Below, piece by piece: positions 5,852-13,800 of a stretch of 15,433 bases of DNA (position 1 is the first letter of the stretch; the number at the start of each line of letters is the position of its first letter). A program made the position numbers and the translations under genes. The notes below the pieces were generated by a model. The model was not told where the DNA came from, did not search any database, and saw nothing but the letters and a program-made list of their open reading frames with translations. The DNA is from Candidatus Falkowiibacteriota bacterium (GTDB lineage Archaea; Iainarchaeota; Iainarchaeia; Iainarchaeales; GCA-2688035): positions 2,760 through 18,192 of the forward strand of contig JAFCBY010000013.1 of the NCBI GenBank assembly GCA_017610485.1, given 5' to 3'.

Positions 5852-7027
5852 TCACACCTTTGGCTGGCTCCCCTTGATGAAAACCAGGAACACGATTAAC
5901 ATAAATGGCATTATCACTAGATAAAAGGCGGCCATTATTGGAATTGTAAGTGGCAGTGCCTGGAAGCTGGTCATGCTTTCCTTTATGGGGCTGTTCCTTA
6001 TGCTGCCGAGAATTGCAATCATTATTGGCATTACAATTGCACCGAAAATGTAGACAACACCGAAGAAGTTCATCCTTTCGCCGAACTCGCGCACAGCCAT
6101 CCTCAGGTCAAACGAAACGTCTTCCGCAATATCGCTCATGCTGCTGCTTAGGTTTCCACCTGTCTTCAGTGCCCTCACTATGTGAATTAGGGCATTCCTA
6201 AAGGCCTTGCTCTGTGTCCTCAACGCAAGGTGCTTCAAGGAATCCTTTGTGTCCGTTCCCTCCTCAACCTCGCGGATAACGCGGGCAAACTCTTCGCTTA
6301 GCGCGCCGTAGTCTGCTGAAGCAACTGCCTGAATGGTTCTGTAAAGGCCTATGCCTGCCTTGAGCTCTGTTGACATATGCCTTAGGGCAAATGGCAGCTC
6401 AACACTGACTGCTTCTCCACGGGCTACTGCCCGCCTTTTTGGTATAAGCAGGGCAATAACCAGGGTTGCAACAAATGCCATTACTGACACTCCTAAAATT
6501 GCAAGAACCCTGATGGCGATTACAATGTCCATTAGTGTGAAGACCGCAGACGAAATGAGAAGCGCGATCAAAAACATTATTGTTGAGGCCGCAACGCTTA
6601 GTGCTAGATACTGCCTGCTGCTGTAGTGCATGTTTGCACTGTAAAGGTAGAAGGAAACCATCTCTATTTCAGGTATCTTTGTCAGGGTTTTTGCCAGTGG
6701 CTTGAGCACGCCCCCGAGCCTTAGGTAAGTGCTTGCAAGGAACTTGACAAACTTGTTTTTCACTTCTTTGAGATCTTCAATGGTCTGGATTTCAACCTTT
6801 GCGCTCATTCCGTCCGCAATAAGGCCTCTGAGCTCGCTCAGCGGTCCGCCGACCTCTTCAAATTCAATTCCTTCCTCTCTGTACTTCTCCCTCATTCGCT
6901 TGACAATCTTTTCTACCTCTTCCATGTTTATTTCTGTGGGCTCTTCAAGGGATTCGCCTGTCTTCTTAAACCTGGTTTTTTTCTCTTTGGTTGAAACATC
7001 CCTCTTCAGTTCCTTGAGCTTGGCCAT
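5852..7027 (-). CDS. type IV pilus platform protein, TadC-like (T2SF domain), first copy
   Basis: The protein has 391 aa. Residues 1-90 are soluble and strongly charged, including an acidic/basic helix (MEEVEKIVKRMREKYREEGI), and could contact the ATPase. Membrane helices lie near 138-165 and 168-195. The cytoplasmic T2SF domain follows at about 205-320 (ALRHMSTELKAGIGLYRTIQ, then ALKTGGNLSSSMSDIAEDVS), and the rest consists of C-terminal helices. The start ATG is 2 bp after the ATPase stop, with GGAG overlapping the ATPase end. It pairs with the next gene as the second platform subunit. The long charged N-terminus distinguishes it from its 312-aa neighbour. Confidence 0.88.
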   Translation of the reverse strand: MAKLKELKRDVSTKEKKTRFKKTGESLEEPTEINMEEVEKIVKRMREKYREEGIEFEEVGGPLSELRGLIADGMSAKVEIQTIEDLKEVKNKFVKFLASTYLRLGGVLKPLAKTLTKIPEIEMVSFYLYSANMHYSSRQYLALSVAASTIMFLIALLISSAVFTLMDIVIAIRVLAILGVSVMAFVATLVIALLIPKRRAVARGEAVSVELPFALRHMSTELKAGIGLYRTIQAVASADYGALSEEFARVIREVEEGTDTKDSLKHLALRTQSKAFRNALIHIVRALKTGGNLSSSMSDIAEDVSFDLRMAVREFGERMNFFGVVYIFGAIVMPIMIAILGSIRNSPIKESMTSFQALPLTIPIMAAFYLVIMPFMLIVFLVFIKGSQPKV

Positions 7028-7029
7028 CC

Positions 7030-10000
7030 CTAGTTCACTCCTGCATTGTATTTCTGCAATTCCTTTTTGACATCGGCGAGCTTGACAATGTTCTTCCTCT
7101 GCATTTCCTCAAGGTACTCTTTTCTCCTCTGCCAGTCGGCCTCTATAGTCTTTCTGCTGTATCCTGTAAAGTTCTGCAAAACCTTGAAGAATTTTATTGG
7201 CATGTTTGTCCGCTCAATGGTGTCCTTTGCCGCGTCCCTTTCAAAGAGTGTTTGGGTCTGGGCCTTTTTGAGGAGCACGCCGCTTATCTCCGCAATCTCC
7301 GTAATTCTCCTAATGGTTCCCTTTCTCTTGTCGTGAATCTTGTGCTCAATAAGTATGAAGTCCAGGCCTGAGAGCATGACCTGCGGGACATTCATTGGTG
7401 GTGAGGTAACCCTGACAAGGGTCTCCTGTGCAGAGTTTGCGTGAATTGTTCCCAGGCAATTTGAAACCATTATTCCATTCGCAATGTAATTGTGGTTGTC
7501 TTCAACAGTCAAATCGTAAACATGGCCTTCAACCCATTCCTCTTCAACAGAAACCACTTTTTCAAACCTTAATTCTGAATCAGCCAAAACCCTCAACTGT
7601 TCAACAGTTTTCCCCTCCAACAAGTCAGATATCTTCCTAAGCTGTTTTCTGGAGGGTTTTCTAACGCTTCTCTCATATGATGCAACAGTGCTTCCCGTTG
7701 TTGTACCAAGCAGTGCTCCCATCTCGTATTGTGTGAGGTCTGCTTCAAGTCTAGCCCTCTTAATGGCTCTCTCAAGGTTTGGAAACAAATCCAGGTTGTC
7801 CTTTGATTTCTCAACAAGTTTTGTCAATTTTTCTTTCTTTCCAAGATGTCTAAACCCAATCTTTTTCTCGAATTTCTTCAAATTCTCTTTTCCATAAATC
7901 GATATTCTAAAGTAGGGCCCAATATTTCCTTTGCCGTCCTTTTCTTGGCTGTAGGAAGAAGAGCTTATGCCAAATCTTGTCAAAATCAGGGGCGTCTTTT
8001 TTGCAAGGTCCTTGTTTGAAGTGCTAAACTGGATGCAGTTTGCCAGCAAGTTTACATGTGCTTCACAGTCAAACAGCCCCTGCACAAGTTTTGCTATTTC
8101 GCCGTCTTTTGCCAAAAGGATTTTCTCCTCAAACTTAAAAATTTTTGTTTTGTTGCCTATAGGCATATCATATGTCTCGTTTATTTCCCTTATCAGCCTC
8201 TTGTCATGGAGTTGCACTCTTGAAAACCCTTCGTAATCGAATTGGCTTAGTTTGTTCTTGCTGAGTGGAGAAATGTCTTTCTTAAACGAGTCAATAAGGG
8301 AACTTTCCTTGTTGACAAATTGGATTGCTTCAACTCCAAGGTGGCCATCACCATAAATAAGCCCGATTAAATAAGGTTTCATAAGCTCTTTTTCAGCACA
8401 GGTCTTTATTTCAGTAGGCAGTGCCAAAAAGTCACCAGTTTTTACCTCGCCAGCGTTTATTTCCTGTATCCCGTTGCTAATCCTGTAAACCGGATGGTCT
8501 TTTGTTAACAAGAGCTCTTTTCCGCCCCTTAATCTAATTTTGCAAAGGTTCTCCTTACACTTCTTTCTCCAAACATGCGTTACCCTTTTGTTCTCAAGCT
8601 TCAAAGTCTCCTTATTCAGGGAAGGCACCAGGACCTCTTTATCACATATCTTAACAAATTCAAAAGAATCCTCTTTTACAGCTAACCCGTCTTCAAATTC
8701 CTTTTCAACAAGTTTGCCTATTTCAACAATGTTTCCATCAGACAGTTGTATCAACGCATCGCCATTTACCGAGCCGTCGTGGCCGGTGTTCATCGCAGTG
8801 AAGAGTGTGAATGCCTCGTCGTGCCTTACTTCTCCCACAAGTATCCTGTCTGGCCTCATCCTCAAGCTGTTCTTTGTCAAAATATCAATTGTTAATTCAC
8901 CCCTGCCCTCGAGCCCTGGTGGTCTTGCCTCCATCCTGATCCAGTGCTTTAGGGGCAGGTCAAGCTCAGCCGTGTCCTCAATGGTGACTACGCGCTCCGT
9001 TTCCGGGATGAATGAAGCCAGGCAGTTCAGCGTTGTTGTCTTTCCGCTGCTTGTTCCCCCTGAGATAAGAATGTTTGCCGGCTTTGCCCCCATTCCCTCA
9101 ACACAAATCCAGAGAAAGGCGGCAACCTCGCTTGACATGGTTCCACTGTTTATCAGGTCGGTTACTGTGTAGGGGTCCTTCCTGAACTTTCTGATGGTAA
9201 TGGTTGCTCCGTTCACGGAAGCGGGTGGGATGGTGGCATTAACCCTGCTTCCGTCAGGCAGCCTTGCATCCAACAGGGGATTGCTTATGTCAACACGCCT
9301 TCCCACATTTCTGGCAATCCTGTTAATAAGGTCAATTATTTCCTTGTCTGAATAAAACTCGATGTTGCTTGACATCATCTCATGCTTTCTGTGAAACAGG
9401 AAAACAGGTTTCTTTGCCCCCACAACCATTATTTCTTCCAGGTCATCATCCATTACAAGCGGGTCAACAATCCCGTAGCCAACCATCTCCCTTACAACAG
9501 CCTCGGCATAAAACGGAAACCGCTTTTCAGGGATGTGCAGTTCAGGGCTGTTCTTCAAAATGTCTATTATATGCTGCTTGTAAACTGCCCTCTTTTGCTC
9601 CAGGTCACGGATCTTGTAAGGTGTAATTGCAATCAGCCTGGTTGCGGCCTCCTTAATTGTGTTGATGACTGCCTTCTCCTGCCTTGTCGGCCTTACGACA
9701 GGGACCATATAGTAGGGCAGTGGCCTTCCAGGCACGCTGAAAATCCTTACGTCCCCATAGCTGGCAAGCAGCTTCTTCTTTTTGGCGGCCTCCAGCTCCT
9801 TCTCCGCAGTGCTTATCCCATCAACAAGCTCTTTGGGAACAGTACCGTGCGTTTCCTCTTCCTCCAAAAGCTTTTTGACCGGCTTTGAGGTTGCCTCAGC
9901 CGGCTTTGCAAGCTTTTCCAAGGCCCTTTCCTCTTTTTCTTCCTGCGCTGGAATGAGGCTTTCCAAAGACGCACTAGCTGCAGGTCCCTCAACAGGCTCT

Positions 10001-10185
10001 GCAGGCTTTCTTCCAAAGGCAGCGCCAATCCTCTTTGAAATTGGCTCTCTCTTAATGCCTTCAACCTCTTTTGGAATCTTGGCCTTCAAGGCAGCCTTCT
10101 TGGGAGCGGGCTTGGCTTCCGCTGGATCTTTCTTCGCTTGCTTAACCTTTTTAATAAGGTCAGCTAAGTAGTCCTCATCATCCAT
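7030..10185 (-). CDS. type IV pilus/secretion ATPase (TadA/VirB11/KlbA-type) with intein
   Basis: The start is the ATG at 10185 (1051 aa). An in-frame ATG at 10245 lies upstream of the TATA box and is unlikely. Numbering from 10185: a Lys/Glu/Ala-rich linker (1-140), an N-terminal domain, Walker A GGTSSGKTTT (376-385), Asp box region TIEDTAEL, Walker B-type MRPDRILVGEVR (443-454), and His-box GHDG|CLGTIHANS. The His-box is split by a 438-aa intein at 472-909; without it the protein is 613 aa, normal for the family. The enzyme is a hexameric cytoplasmic ATPase that powers pilin insertion by acting on the T2SF platform proteins encoded directly downstream. Function requires intein removal. Related archaeal KlbA proteins carry inteins at this site, from memory. 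Confidence 0.92.
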   Translation of the reverse strand: MDDEDYLADLIKKVKQAKKDPAEAKPAPKKAALKAKIPKEVEGIKREPISKRIGAAFGRKPAEPVEGPAASASLESLIPAQEEKEERALEKLAKPAEATSKPVKKLLEEEETHGTVPKELVDGISTAEKELEAAKKKKLLASYGDVRIFSVPGRPLPYYMVPVVRPTRQEKAVINTIKEAATRLIAITPYKIRDLEQKRAVYKQHIIDILKNSPELHIPEKRFPFYAEAVVREMVGYGIVDPLVMDDDLEEIMVVGAKKPVFLFHRKHEMMSSNIEFYSDKEIIDLINRIARNVGRRVDISNPLLDARLPDGSRVNATIPPASVNGATITIRKFRKDPYTVTDLINSGTMSSEVAAFLWICVEGMGAKPANILISGGTSSGKTTTLNCLASFIPETERVVTIEDTAELDLPLKHWIRMEARPPGLEGRGELTIDILTKNSLRMRPDRILVGEVRHDEAFTLFTAMNTGHDGSVNGDALIQLSDGNIVEIGKLVEKEFEDGLAVKEDSFEFVKICDKEVLVPSLNKETLKLENKRVTHVWRKKCKENLCKIRLRGGKELLLTKDHPVYRISNGIQEINAGEVKTGDFLALPTEIKTCAEKELMKPYLIGLIYGDGHLGVEAIQFVNKESSLIDSFKKDISPLSKNKLSQFDYEGFSRVQLHDKRLIREINETYDMPIGNKTKIFKFEEKILLAKDGEIAKLVQGLFDCEAHVNLLANCIQFSTSNKDLAKKTPLILTRFGISSSSYSQEKDGKGNIGPYFRISIYGKENLKKFEKKIGFRHLGKKEKLTKLVEKSKDNLDLFPNLERAIKRARLEADLTQYEMGALLGTTTGSTVASYERSVRKPSRKQLRKISDLLEGKTVEQLRVLADSELRFEKVVSVEEEWVEGHVYDLTVEDNHNYIANGIMVSNCLGTIHANSAQETLVRVTSPPMNVPQVMLSGLDFILIEHKIHDKRKGTIRRITEIAEISGVLLKKAQTQTLFERDAAKDTIERTNMPIKFFKVLQNFTGYSRKTIEADWQRRKEYLEEMQRKNIVKLADVKKELQKYNAGVN
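7459..8772 (-). mobile_element. intein with LAGLIDADG nuclease and XRE-like HTH
   Basis: This is a 438-aa in-frame insertion between GHDG and CLGTIHAN. Splicing blocks: Ser at position 1 (SVNGDALIQLSDGNIVEIG), block B TKDHPV with T90 and H93, block F VYDLTVEDNHNYIANG, block G GIMVSN with the terminal Asn, and Cys as +1 residue. The nuclease part has two LAGLIDADG motifs, YLIGLIYGDG (134-143) and VQGLFDCEAH (230-239), both with an acidic residue at the catalytic place. Residues about 333-387 (RARLEADLTQYEMGALL ... YERSVRKPS) look like an XRE helix-turn-helix. It closely recalls the M. jannaschii KlbA intein, which begins with Ala and ends VSN (from memory). By eye it is more A/T-rich than the host gene. 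Confidence 0.92.
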
Positions 10186-10210
10186 ATACTTCAGTAAAGA
10201 AAAAGGCTTT

Positions 10211-10223
10211 CTATTATATATTT
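10211..10223 (-). promoter_or_regulatory. promoter of the pilus operon
   Basis: AAATATATAATAG on the minus strand is centred 32 bp upstream of the ATG at 10185. Transcription would begin about 5 nt before that ATG. It supports 10185 rather than 10245 as the ATPase start and would drive the operon down to about 2184. Confidence 0.6.
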
Positions 10224-10277
10224 CTTTTGTGAGCGAAAAAATCAATCGCTTTTAGGACTTAGTATAAGAAATTTTTT

Positions 10278-10315
10278 TCACCGGAAACGCTTCTACTGTA
10301 AAAAAATCACCGGAA
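10278..10315 (+). repeat. two copies of TCACCGGAA, 29 bp apart
   Basis: TCACCGGAA occurs at 10278-10286 and 10307-10315, in the gap between the divergent ATPase and endonuclease genes. The second copy extends to TCACCGGAAGCC, which recurs at 15221-15232 after the Fic gene. This might be an operator or the scar of an insertion; with only nine shared bases chance is possible. Confidence 0.35.
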
Positions 10316-10332
10316 GCCCACTCTTTCAAAAG

Positions 10333-10341
10333 CATATTAAG
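10333..10341 (+). promoter_or_regulatory. probable promoter of the freestanding endonuclease
   Basis: CATATTAAG, preceded by TTCAAAAG, is centred 26 bp upstream of the ATG at 10363, fitting a leaderless transcript. A GGAG also lies 10 nt before the ATG (10349-10352) and could act as ribosome site if the transcript starts earlier. Confidence 0.4.
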
Positions 10342-10362
10342 TGTGAAAGGAGAAAAATCTTT

Positions 10363-11529
10363 ATGCAGGACGAAAAAAAATTTTTAGTAAATATCTTGGA
10401 TATTCTTCCTCAAGAGACGGTTTACATTAGTTTTGATGATGATCTGCGATATCGCTTTTTTGATGATTTAAAGAAAACAAATTGGACATGCCTTGCAAGA
10501 GAATTCAAGGTCTCTCGCAAGAACTTAAATAGATACCCTTTAGGAAGGAGAAGCTTTTCCTTAGCTCTGTTTCACAAATTTTTGAGCAAATCCAATTTTG
10601 ACTTATCAGAGTTTCAAGGAAAGGCTAAACTAAAAATGAAGCGGACAAATCATTATATTAGATTAGGTCCTTTTGTTGAAATTGATGAGGATTGGGTCTA
10701 TCTTGCTGAGTTGATAAGGGGTGATGGTCATCTTGCAAAGACTACTTGGACAATTGACTTTGTCAATAAGGAAAAGAAATTAATAGATGCTTTCAGAAAG
10801 TTTTTTGTTAAGCGTGCGTTGGATTGTAACTTTTACTTGTCTGAAAACGAAAAAGGGATTTTTCATTTAGTATGCCGCTCAGCTATCTTGGCCACTCTTT
10901 TCAGCAAGATTTTTCTTATTCCTTTCGGAAAAAAGCAAAATATGCAGTTGCCTCTTTTCTACTTCTCAAATAAAACCTTTTTAGTCTCTGCAATTCGTGG
11001 TTTTTTTGATAGCGAAGGCTCCGTATCTAATGGCAGTAAACAATCCGATTATCCAAAAAGAATAAGTATGTGTATGTATGATAAGTCTTGTGTTCAAAAC
11101 TATAAAAAAGCTTTAGATAAGTTGGGTCTTTATTCTTGTTTTTTCAGCGAAAAAGACAACAAAAAATATTCTCTCATTATTGGACGCAGATATCATCTTA
11201 TCAAGTTTTTGAAACTTATCAAACCGCTACATCCTATCAGAGTCAAAAAATTGAAAGAAGTTCTTAAGTCTTATAAGAGTTCAAGATTTCAAGGCACCAA
11301 TCTAACAAGAGTTCTACAGTCTATCTCAAAGGGAAACAATAGAAGAAGTCAGATTTCCCAAAATACGGGTCTTTCATTGCCAAATTTAAGTTTTTATCTA
11401 ACAAAGTTACAGAAGCTAAGATTAATTTATATCATCAAAAAAATTTACACCAACAAGGGTGGTTATTTCCTTTACGACCTCACTAAGGAAGGAGCTGCCT
11501 CTCTTAAGAAAGACCTGAACTGGATTTAA
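10363..11529 (+). CDS. freestanding LAGLIDADG homing endonuclease with C-terminal winged helix
   Basis: The protein has 388 aa. Residues about 33-75 look like a helix-turn-helix (NWTCLAREFKVSRKNLNRYP). The LAGLIDADG domain follows, with motif 1 YLAELIRGDGH (113-123, Asp121) and motif 2 AIRGFFDSEGS (210-220, Glu218); both catalytic acids are present. The C-terminus (about 312-388: RRSQISQNTGLSLPNLSFYL, then GGYFLYDLTKEGAASLKK) resembles a MarR/ArsR-type winged helix. The nuclease core shares a GDGHL...FVNKE..LID.F.K pattern with the intein nuclease 1.6 kb away. No splicing blocks are present, so it is not an intein. It is visibly richer in A/T codons than both neighbours, which suggests recent arrival. 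The gene ends 2 bp from the thrS stop, tail to tail. Confidence 0.85.
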   Translation: MQDEKKFLVNILDILPQETVYISFDDDLRYRFFDDLKKTNWTCLAREFKVSRKNLNRYPLGRRSFSLALFHKFLSKSNFDLSEFQGKAKLKMKRTNHYIRLGPFVEIDEDWVYLAELIRGDGHLAKTTWTIDFVNKEKKLIDAFRKFFVKRALDCNFYLSENEKGIFHLVCRSAILATLFSKIFLIPFGKKQNMQLPLFYFSNKTFLVSAIRGFFDSEGSVSNGSKQSDYPKRISMCMYDKSCVQNYKKALDKLGLYSCFFSEKDNKKYSLIIGRRYHLIKFLKLIKPLHPIRVKKLKEVLKSYKSSRFQGTNLTRVLQSISKGNNRRSQISQNTGLSLPNLSFYLTKLQKLRLIYIIKKIYTNKGGYFLYDLTKEGAASLKKDLNWI

Positions 11530-11531
11530 TT

Positions 11532-13262
11532 CTATTTCCTTTTTTCAACACGATCTAAAATATCTTTTATAAAATCTTTTAGTTTCACGTTTTTCTGTAC
11601 TTTTCCATCCAGATTTCTAACAGCCAAAGTACTATTTTTTTTCTCTTGGTCTCCAAAAACAACCATCCTGGGTATCTTCTGCAGCTGGGCATCCCTGACC
11701 TTTGAGGAAACGGTTTCCTGCCTTGCATCCAAATAAACACGCAGCCCGGCTTCCCTCATTTCCTTCGCAGCCTTTTCCGCGTACTTCGCATGCCTGTCGG
11801 CAATCGGAATCAAGGAAACCTGCACCGGGCTCAGCCATAAGGGAAACGCGCCACCAAAATGCTCTATAAGGATTCCAAAAAACCTTTCCATGCTTCCAAA
11901 CACAACCCTGTGAATCATTACCGGCCTTTTCTGCTTGTCGTCCTTGCCAACATAAGTCAAATCAAATTTTTCAGGCATCTGGAAGTCAAGCTGGACTGTT
12001 GCGCACTGCCAGGTCCTCCCCAAAGAGTCCTTTATGTGGAAGTCAATCTTCGGGCCGTAGAATGCTCCGTCTCCCTCGTTGACCTTGAAGGCCATCTTCT
12101 TTTTCTTCAAAGCATTGTTCAAGGCAGCCTCTGCCTTGTCCCAGAGCTTCTTTGAGCCCATTGCCTTGGCAGGCCTTGTGCTCAGCTCAACGTGATATGA
12201 AAAGCCAAACACCTTATAGACTCGGTCAACCAGCTCAATCACGTTGATTACTTCCTGCTCAACCTGCTCTTCTGTGCAATAAATGTGGGCATCGTCCTGG
12301 GTAAACTTCCTGACCCTAAACAGGCCATTCAGAACACCAGACAACTCGTGCCTGTGTACAACCCCCAGCTCTGCAACCCTCAAAGGAAGCTCTTTATAGC
12401 TGTGCCTTTTTGTCTTGTAAACAAGTATGCCGCCAGGGCAGTTCATTGGCTTTATAGCATACTTTTCACCGTCAATCTCAGTAAAGTACATGTTTTCCTC
12501 GTAGTGGGCAAAGTGGCCTGACTGCACCCAAAGGCTCTCCTTCATAATGCTCGGGGTGTTCACCTCACCATAGCCTGCCTTCTCGTGCTCTTCCCTCCAA
12601 AACTTCAACAATTCATTCCAGACAACCATTCCTTTTGGGTGGATGAACACTGAGCCAGGTGCCTCTGAATGCATGCTGAACAAGTCAAGCTCCTTGCCCA
12701 GCTTTAGGTGGTTCCTTTTTTCCGCTTCCTCTCTCGTATGAAGCCATTGCCTCAGCATCTTCTTGTCAGGGAATGCAATCCCATAAATCCTTGTAAGCAT
12801 TTTGTTCTTTGAGTCGCCTCTCCAGTAGGCTCCAGCAAGTTTTGTTAATTTAAACGCTTTGATTTCTGACGTGTTTGAAACATGTGGGCCCTTGCACAAA
12901 TTGTCAAACTCGCCCTGTTTGAACATGCTGACTTTGCTGCCCTTAACCGCGTTAACAAGCTCTGTTTTGTACGGATCTTTCTTGTAAAATTCCAAGGCCT
13001 CTTTTTTGGAAATGTTCCTTTGCTTTATTTCAAGCCTTTCTTTCACAATCTTTTTCATTTCTTCCTCAATTTTTTCCAGGTCCTCTGGATGCAATTCCTT
13101 TATGTCGTAATCCTGGTAAAACCCGTCATCTACTGCCGTGCCAACCCCCAAGCCAATATTCTGTCCCTTGAAAACCCTCAGCATTGCCTGGGTCATAAGG
13201 TGGGATGCACTGTGCCAGAACAGCTTCCTGTCCTCTGCCTTCTTCCAGTCTATCTTTGCCAT
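11532..13262 (-). CDS. thrS: threonyl-tRNA synthetase, bacterial type, lacking the TGS domain
   Basis: The protein has 576 aa and charges tRNA-Thr. The ATG at 13262 sits 29 bp from a TATA box; a TTG two codons upstream is less likely. Numbering from 13262: the N2 editing domain has HSASH (H17, H21) and CKGPH (C123, H127), matching the four editing residues of E. coli ThrRS. The class II catalytic core has the zinc ligands C275 (MNCPGG), H326 (TQDDAH) and H451 (MIHRVVFG), with motif 2 near RHELSG and motif 3 GSMERF. The anticodon domain ends the protein. About 55-60 residues, the TGS domain, are missing from the N-terminus. Most archaea use a different DTD-like editing domain, so the bacterial type suggests transfer into this lineage. 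Confidence 0.95.
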   Translation of the reverse strand: MAKIDWKKAEDRKLFWHSASHLMTQAMLRVFKGQNIGLGVGTAVDDGFYQDYDIKELHPEDLEKIEEEMKKIVKERLEIKQRNISKKEALEFYKKDPYKTELVNAVKGSKVSMFKQGEFDNLCKGPHVSNTSEIKAFKLTKLAGAYWRGDSKNKMLTRIYGIAFPDKKMLRQWLHTREEAEKRNHLKLGKELDLFSMHSEAPGSVFIHPKGMVVWNELLKFWREEHEKAGYGEVNTPSIMKESLWVQSGHFAHYEENMYFTEIDGEKYAIKPMNCPGGILVYKTKRHSYKELPLRVAELGVVHRHELSGVLNGLFRVRKFTQDDAHIYCTEEQVEQEVINVIELVDRVYKVFGFSYHVELSTRPAKAMGSKKLWDKAEAALNNALKKKKMAFKVNEGDGAFYGPKIDFHIKDSLGRTWQCATVQLDFQMPEKFDLTYVGKDDKQKRPVMIHRVVFGSMERFFGILIEHFGGAFPLWLSPVQVSLIPIADRHAKYAEKAAKEMREAGLRVYLDARQETVSSKVRDAQLQKIPRMVVFGDQEKKNSTLAVRNLDGKVQKNVKLKDFIKDILDRVEKRK

Positions 13263-13286
13263 ATTCAAAGAAATAAGCCCCTAACC

Positions 13287-13296
13287 TTATTTAAAA
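13287..13296 (-). promoter_or_regulatory. thrS promoter
   Basis: TTTTAAATAA on the minus strand is centred about 29 bp upstream of the ATG at 13262. It implies a leaderless transcript and supports that start codon. Confidence 0.55.
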
Positions 13297-13331
13297 TTGT
13301 GGTAGTCTGCCAATTTCCCCCTTATTCCTAT

Positions 13332-13346
13332 CGAAACAATAAAATA
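13332..13346 (+). promoter_or_regulatory. promoter of the 129-aa gene
   Basis: CGAAACAATAAAATA matches the two boxes at 99-116 and 436-453 in CGAAAC and TAAAATA, and its first base is 37 bp before the ATG (38 and 39 bp in the others). It is divergent to the thrS promoter. Confidence 0.6.
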
Positions 13347-13368
13347 CAACCTAGCCCGCATTTATAGT

Positions 13369-13758
13369 ATGGCAAGAAACCCTCCTGAGGCTCTACGTAA
13401 AAGAAGAATTCTCAAAAAGGATGACATCCCCAAGAGGGACTGGAGCAAGAACCCTTTAGGGGAAGCCTTTACCAAGCTACCCGAGGCTACGGAAACGCTT
13501 AGGTTTTACAATACTCAAGACCAGGTAGGTGGCCGAGAACTGTATGAACAACACAAGATACTTGAGGGAAAGATAAGGCAGTTTATTAAGGCAAGGCCAA
13601 TTAGGGATATGGGTATAGCCATTCTAAAAGGCAAAAAGCATGGCTTTTACTACGTCAGAATAAGCAGCAACCAAAAAGATAGCAAAATATTTATCAGGAT
13701 AGACAAGCCAAACTTCATAAAAGCAGTCAGGTTCCTGGAAGAGAAAGGAAAAGCCTAA
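13369..13758 (+). CDS. conserved-looking hypothetical protein, 129 aa
   Basis: I do not recognise this family. The first 30 residues are very basic and probably extended (MARNPPEALRKRRILKKDDI). The rest is a compact mixed domain: a helix (REL YEQHKILEGKIRQFIKA), two strands around GIAILKGKKHGFYYVRIS and KIFIRID, and a final helix (NFIKAVRFLEEKG). There is no signal peptide or membrane segment, so it is cytoplasmic. The many Lys/Arg could mean nucleic-acid contact, but no known motif supports this. It has its own promoter divergent from thrS and an oligo-T run just after the stop, so it appears to be a single-gene unit. Codon use resembles the neighbouring genes. Confidence 0.75.
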   Translation: MARNPPEALRKRRILKKDDIPKRDWSKNPLGEAFTKLPEATETLRFYNTQDQVGGRELYEQHKILEGKIRQFIKARPIRDMGIAILKGKKHGFYYVRISSNQKDSKIFIRIDKPNFIKAVRFLEEKGKA

Positions 13759-13762
13759 CGAG

Positions 13763-13770
13763 TTTTTTTT
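13763..13770 (+). terminator. oligo-T terminator after the 129-aa gene
   Basis: Eight T's start 5 bp after the stop at 13756-13758, the usual form of an intrinsic archaeal terminator. The run overlaps the promoter of the cupin gene. Confidence 0.5.
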
Positions 13771-13778
13771 ATTAATAT
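13768..13778 (+). promoter_or_regulatory. cupin gene promoter
   Basis: TTTATTAATAT is centred about 28 bp upstream of the ATG at 13801, fitting leaderless transcription. Confidence 0.5.
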
Positions 13779-13800
13779 CATTCATGACTTACTGATTTAC

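Noticed and set aside
8540..9172. Long plus-strand open frame opposite the ATPase
   Set aside because: It is the antisense shadow of a clearly real gene, Ser/Phe-rich, with no motif or ribosome site.
10186..10245. N-terminal extension of the ATPase from the ATG at 10245
   Set aside because: This ATG lies upstream of the likely TATA box (10211-10223); the 20 extra residues are unlike the charged start of the protein. The ATG at 10185 fits the promoter.
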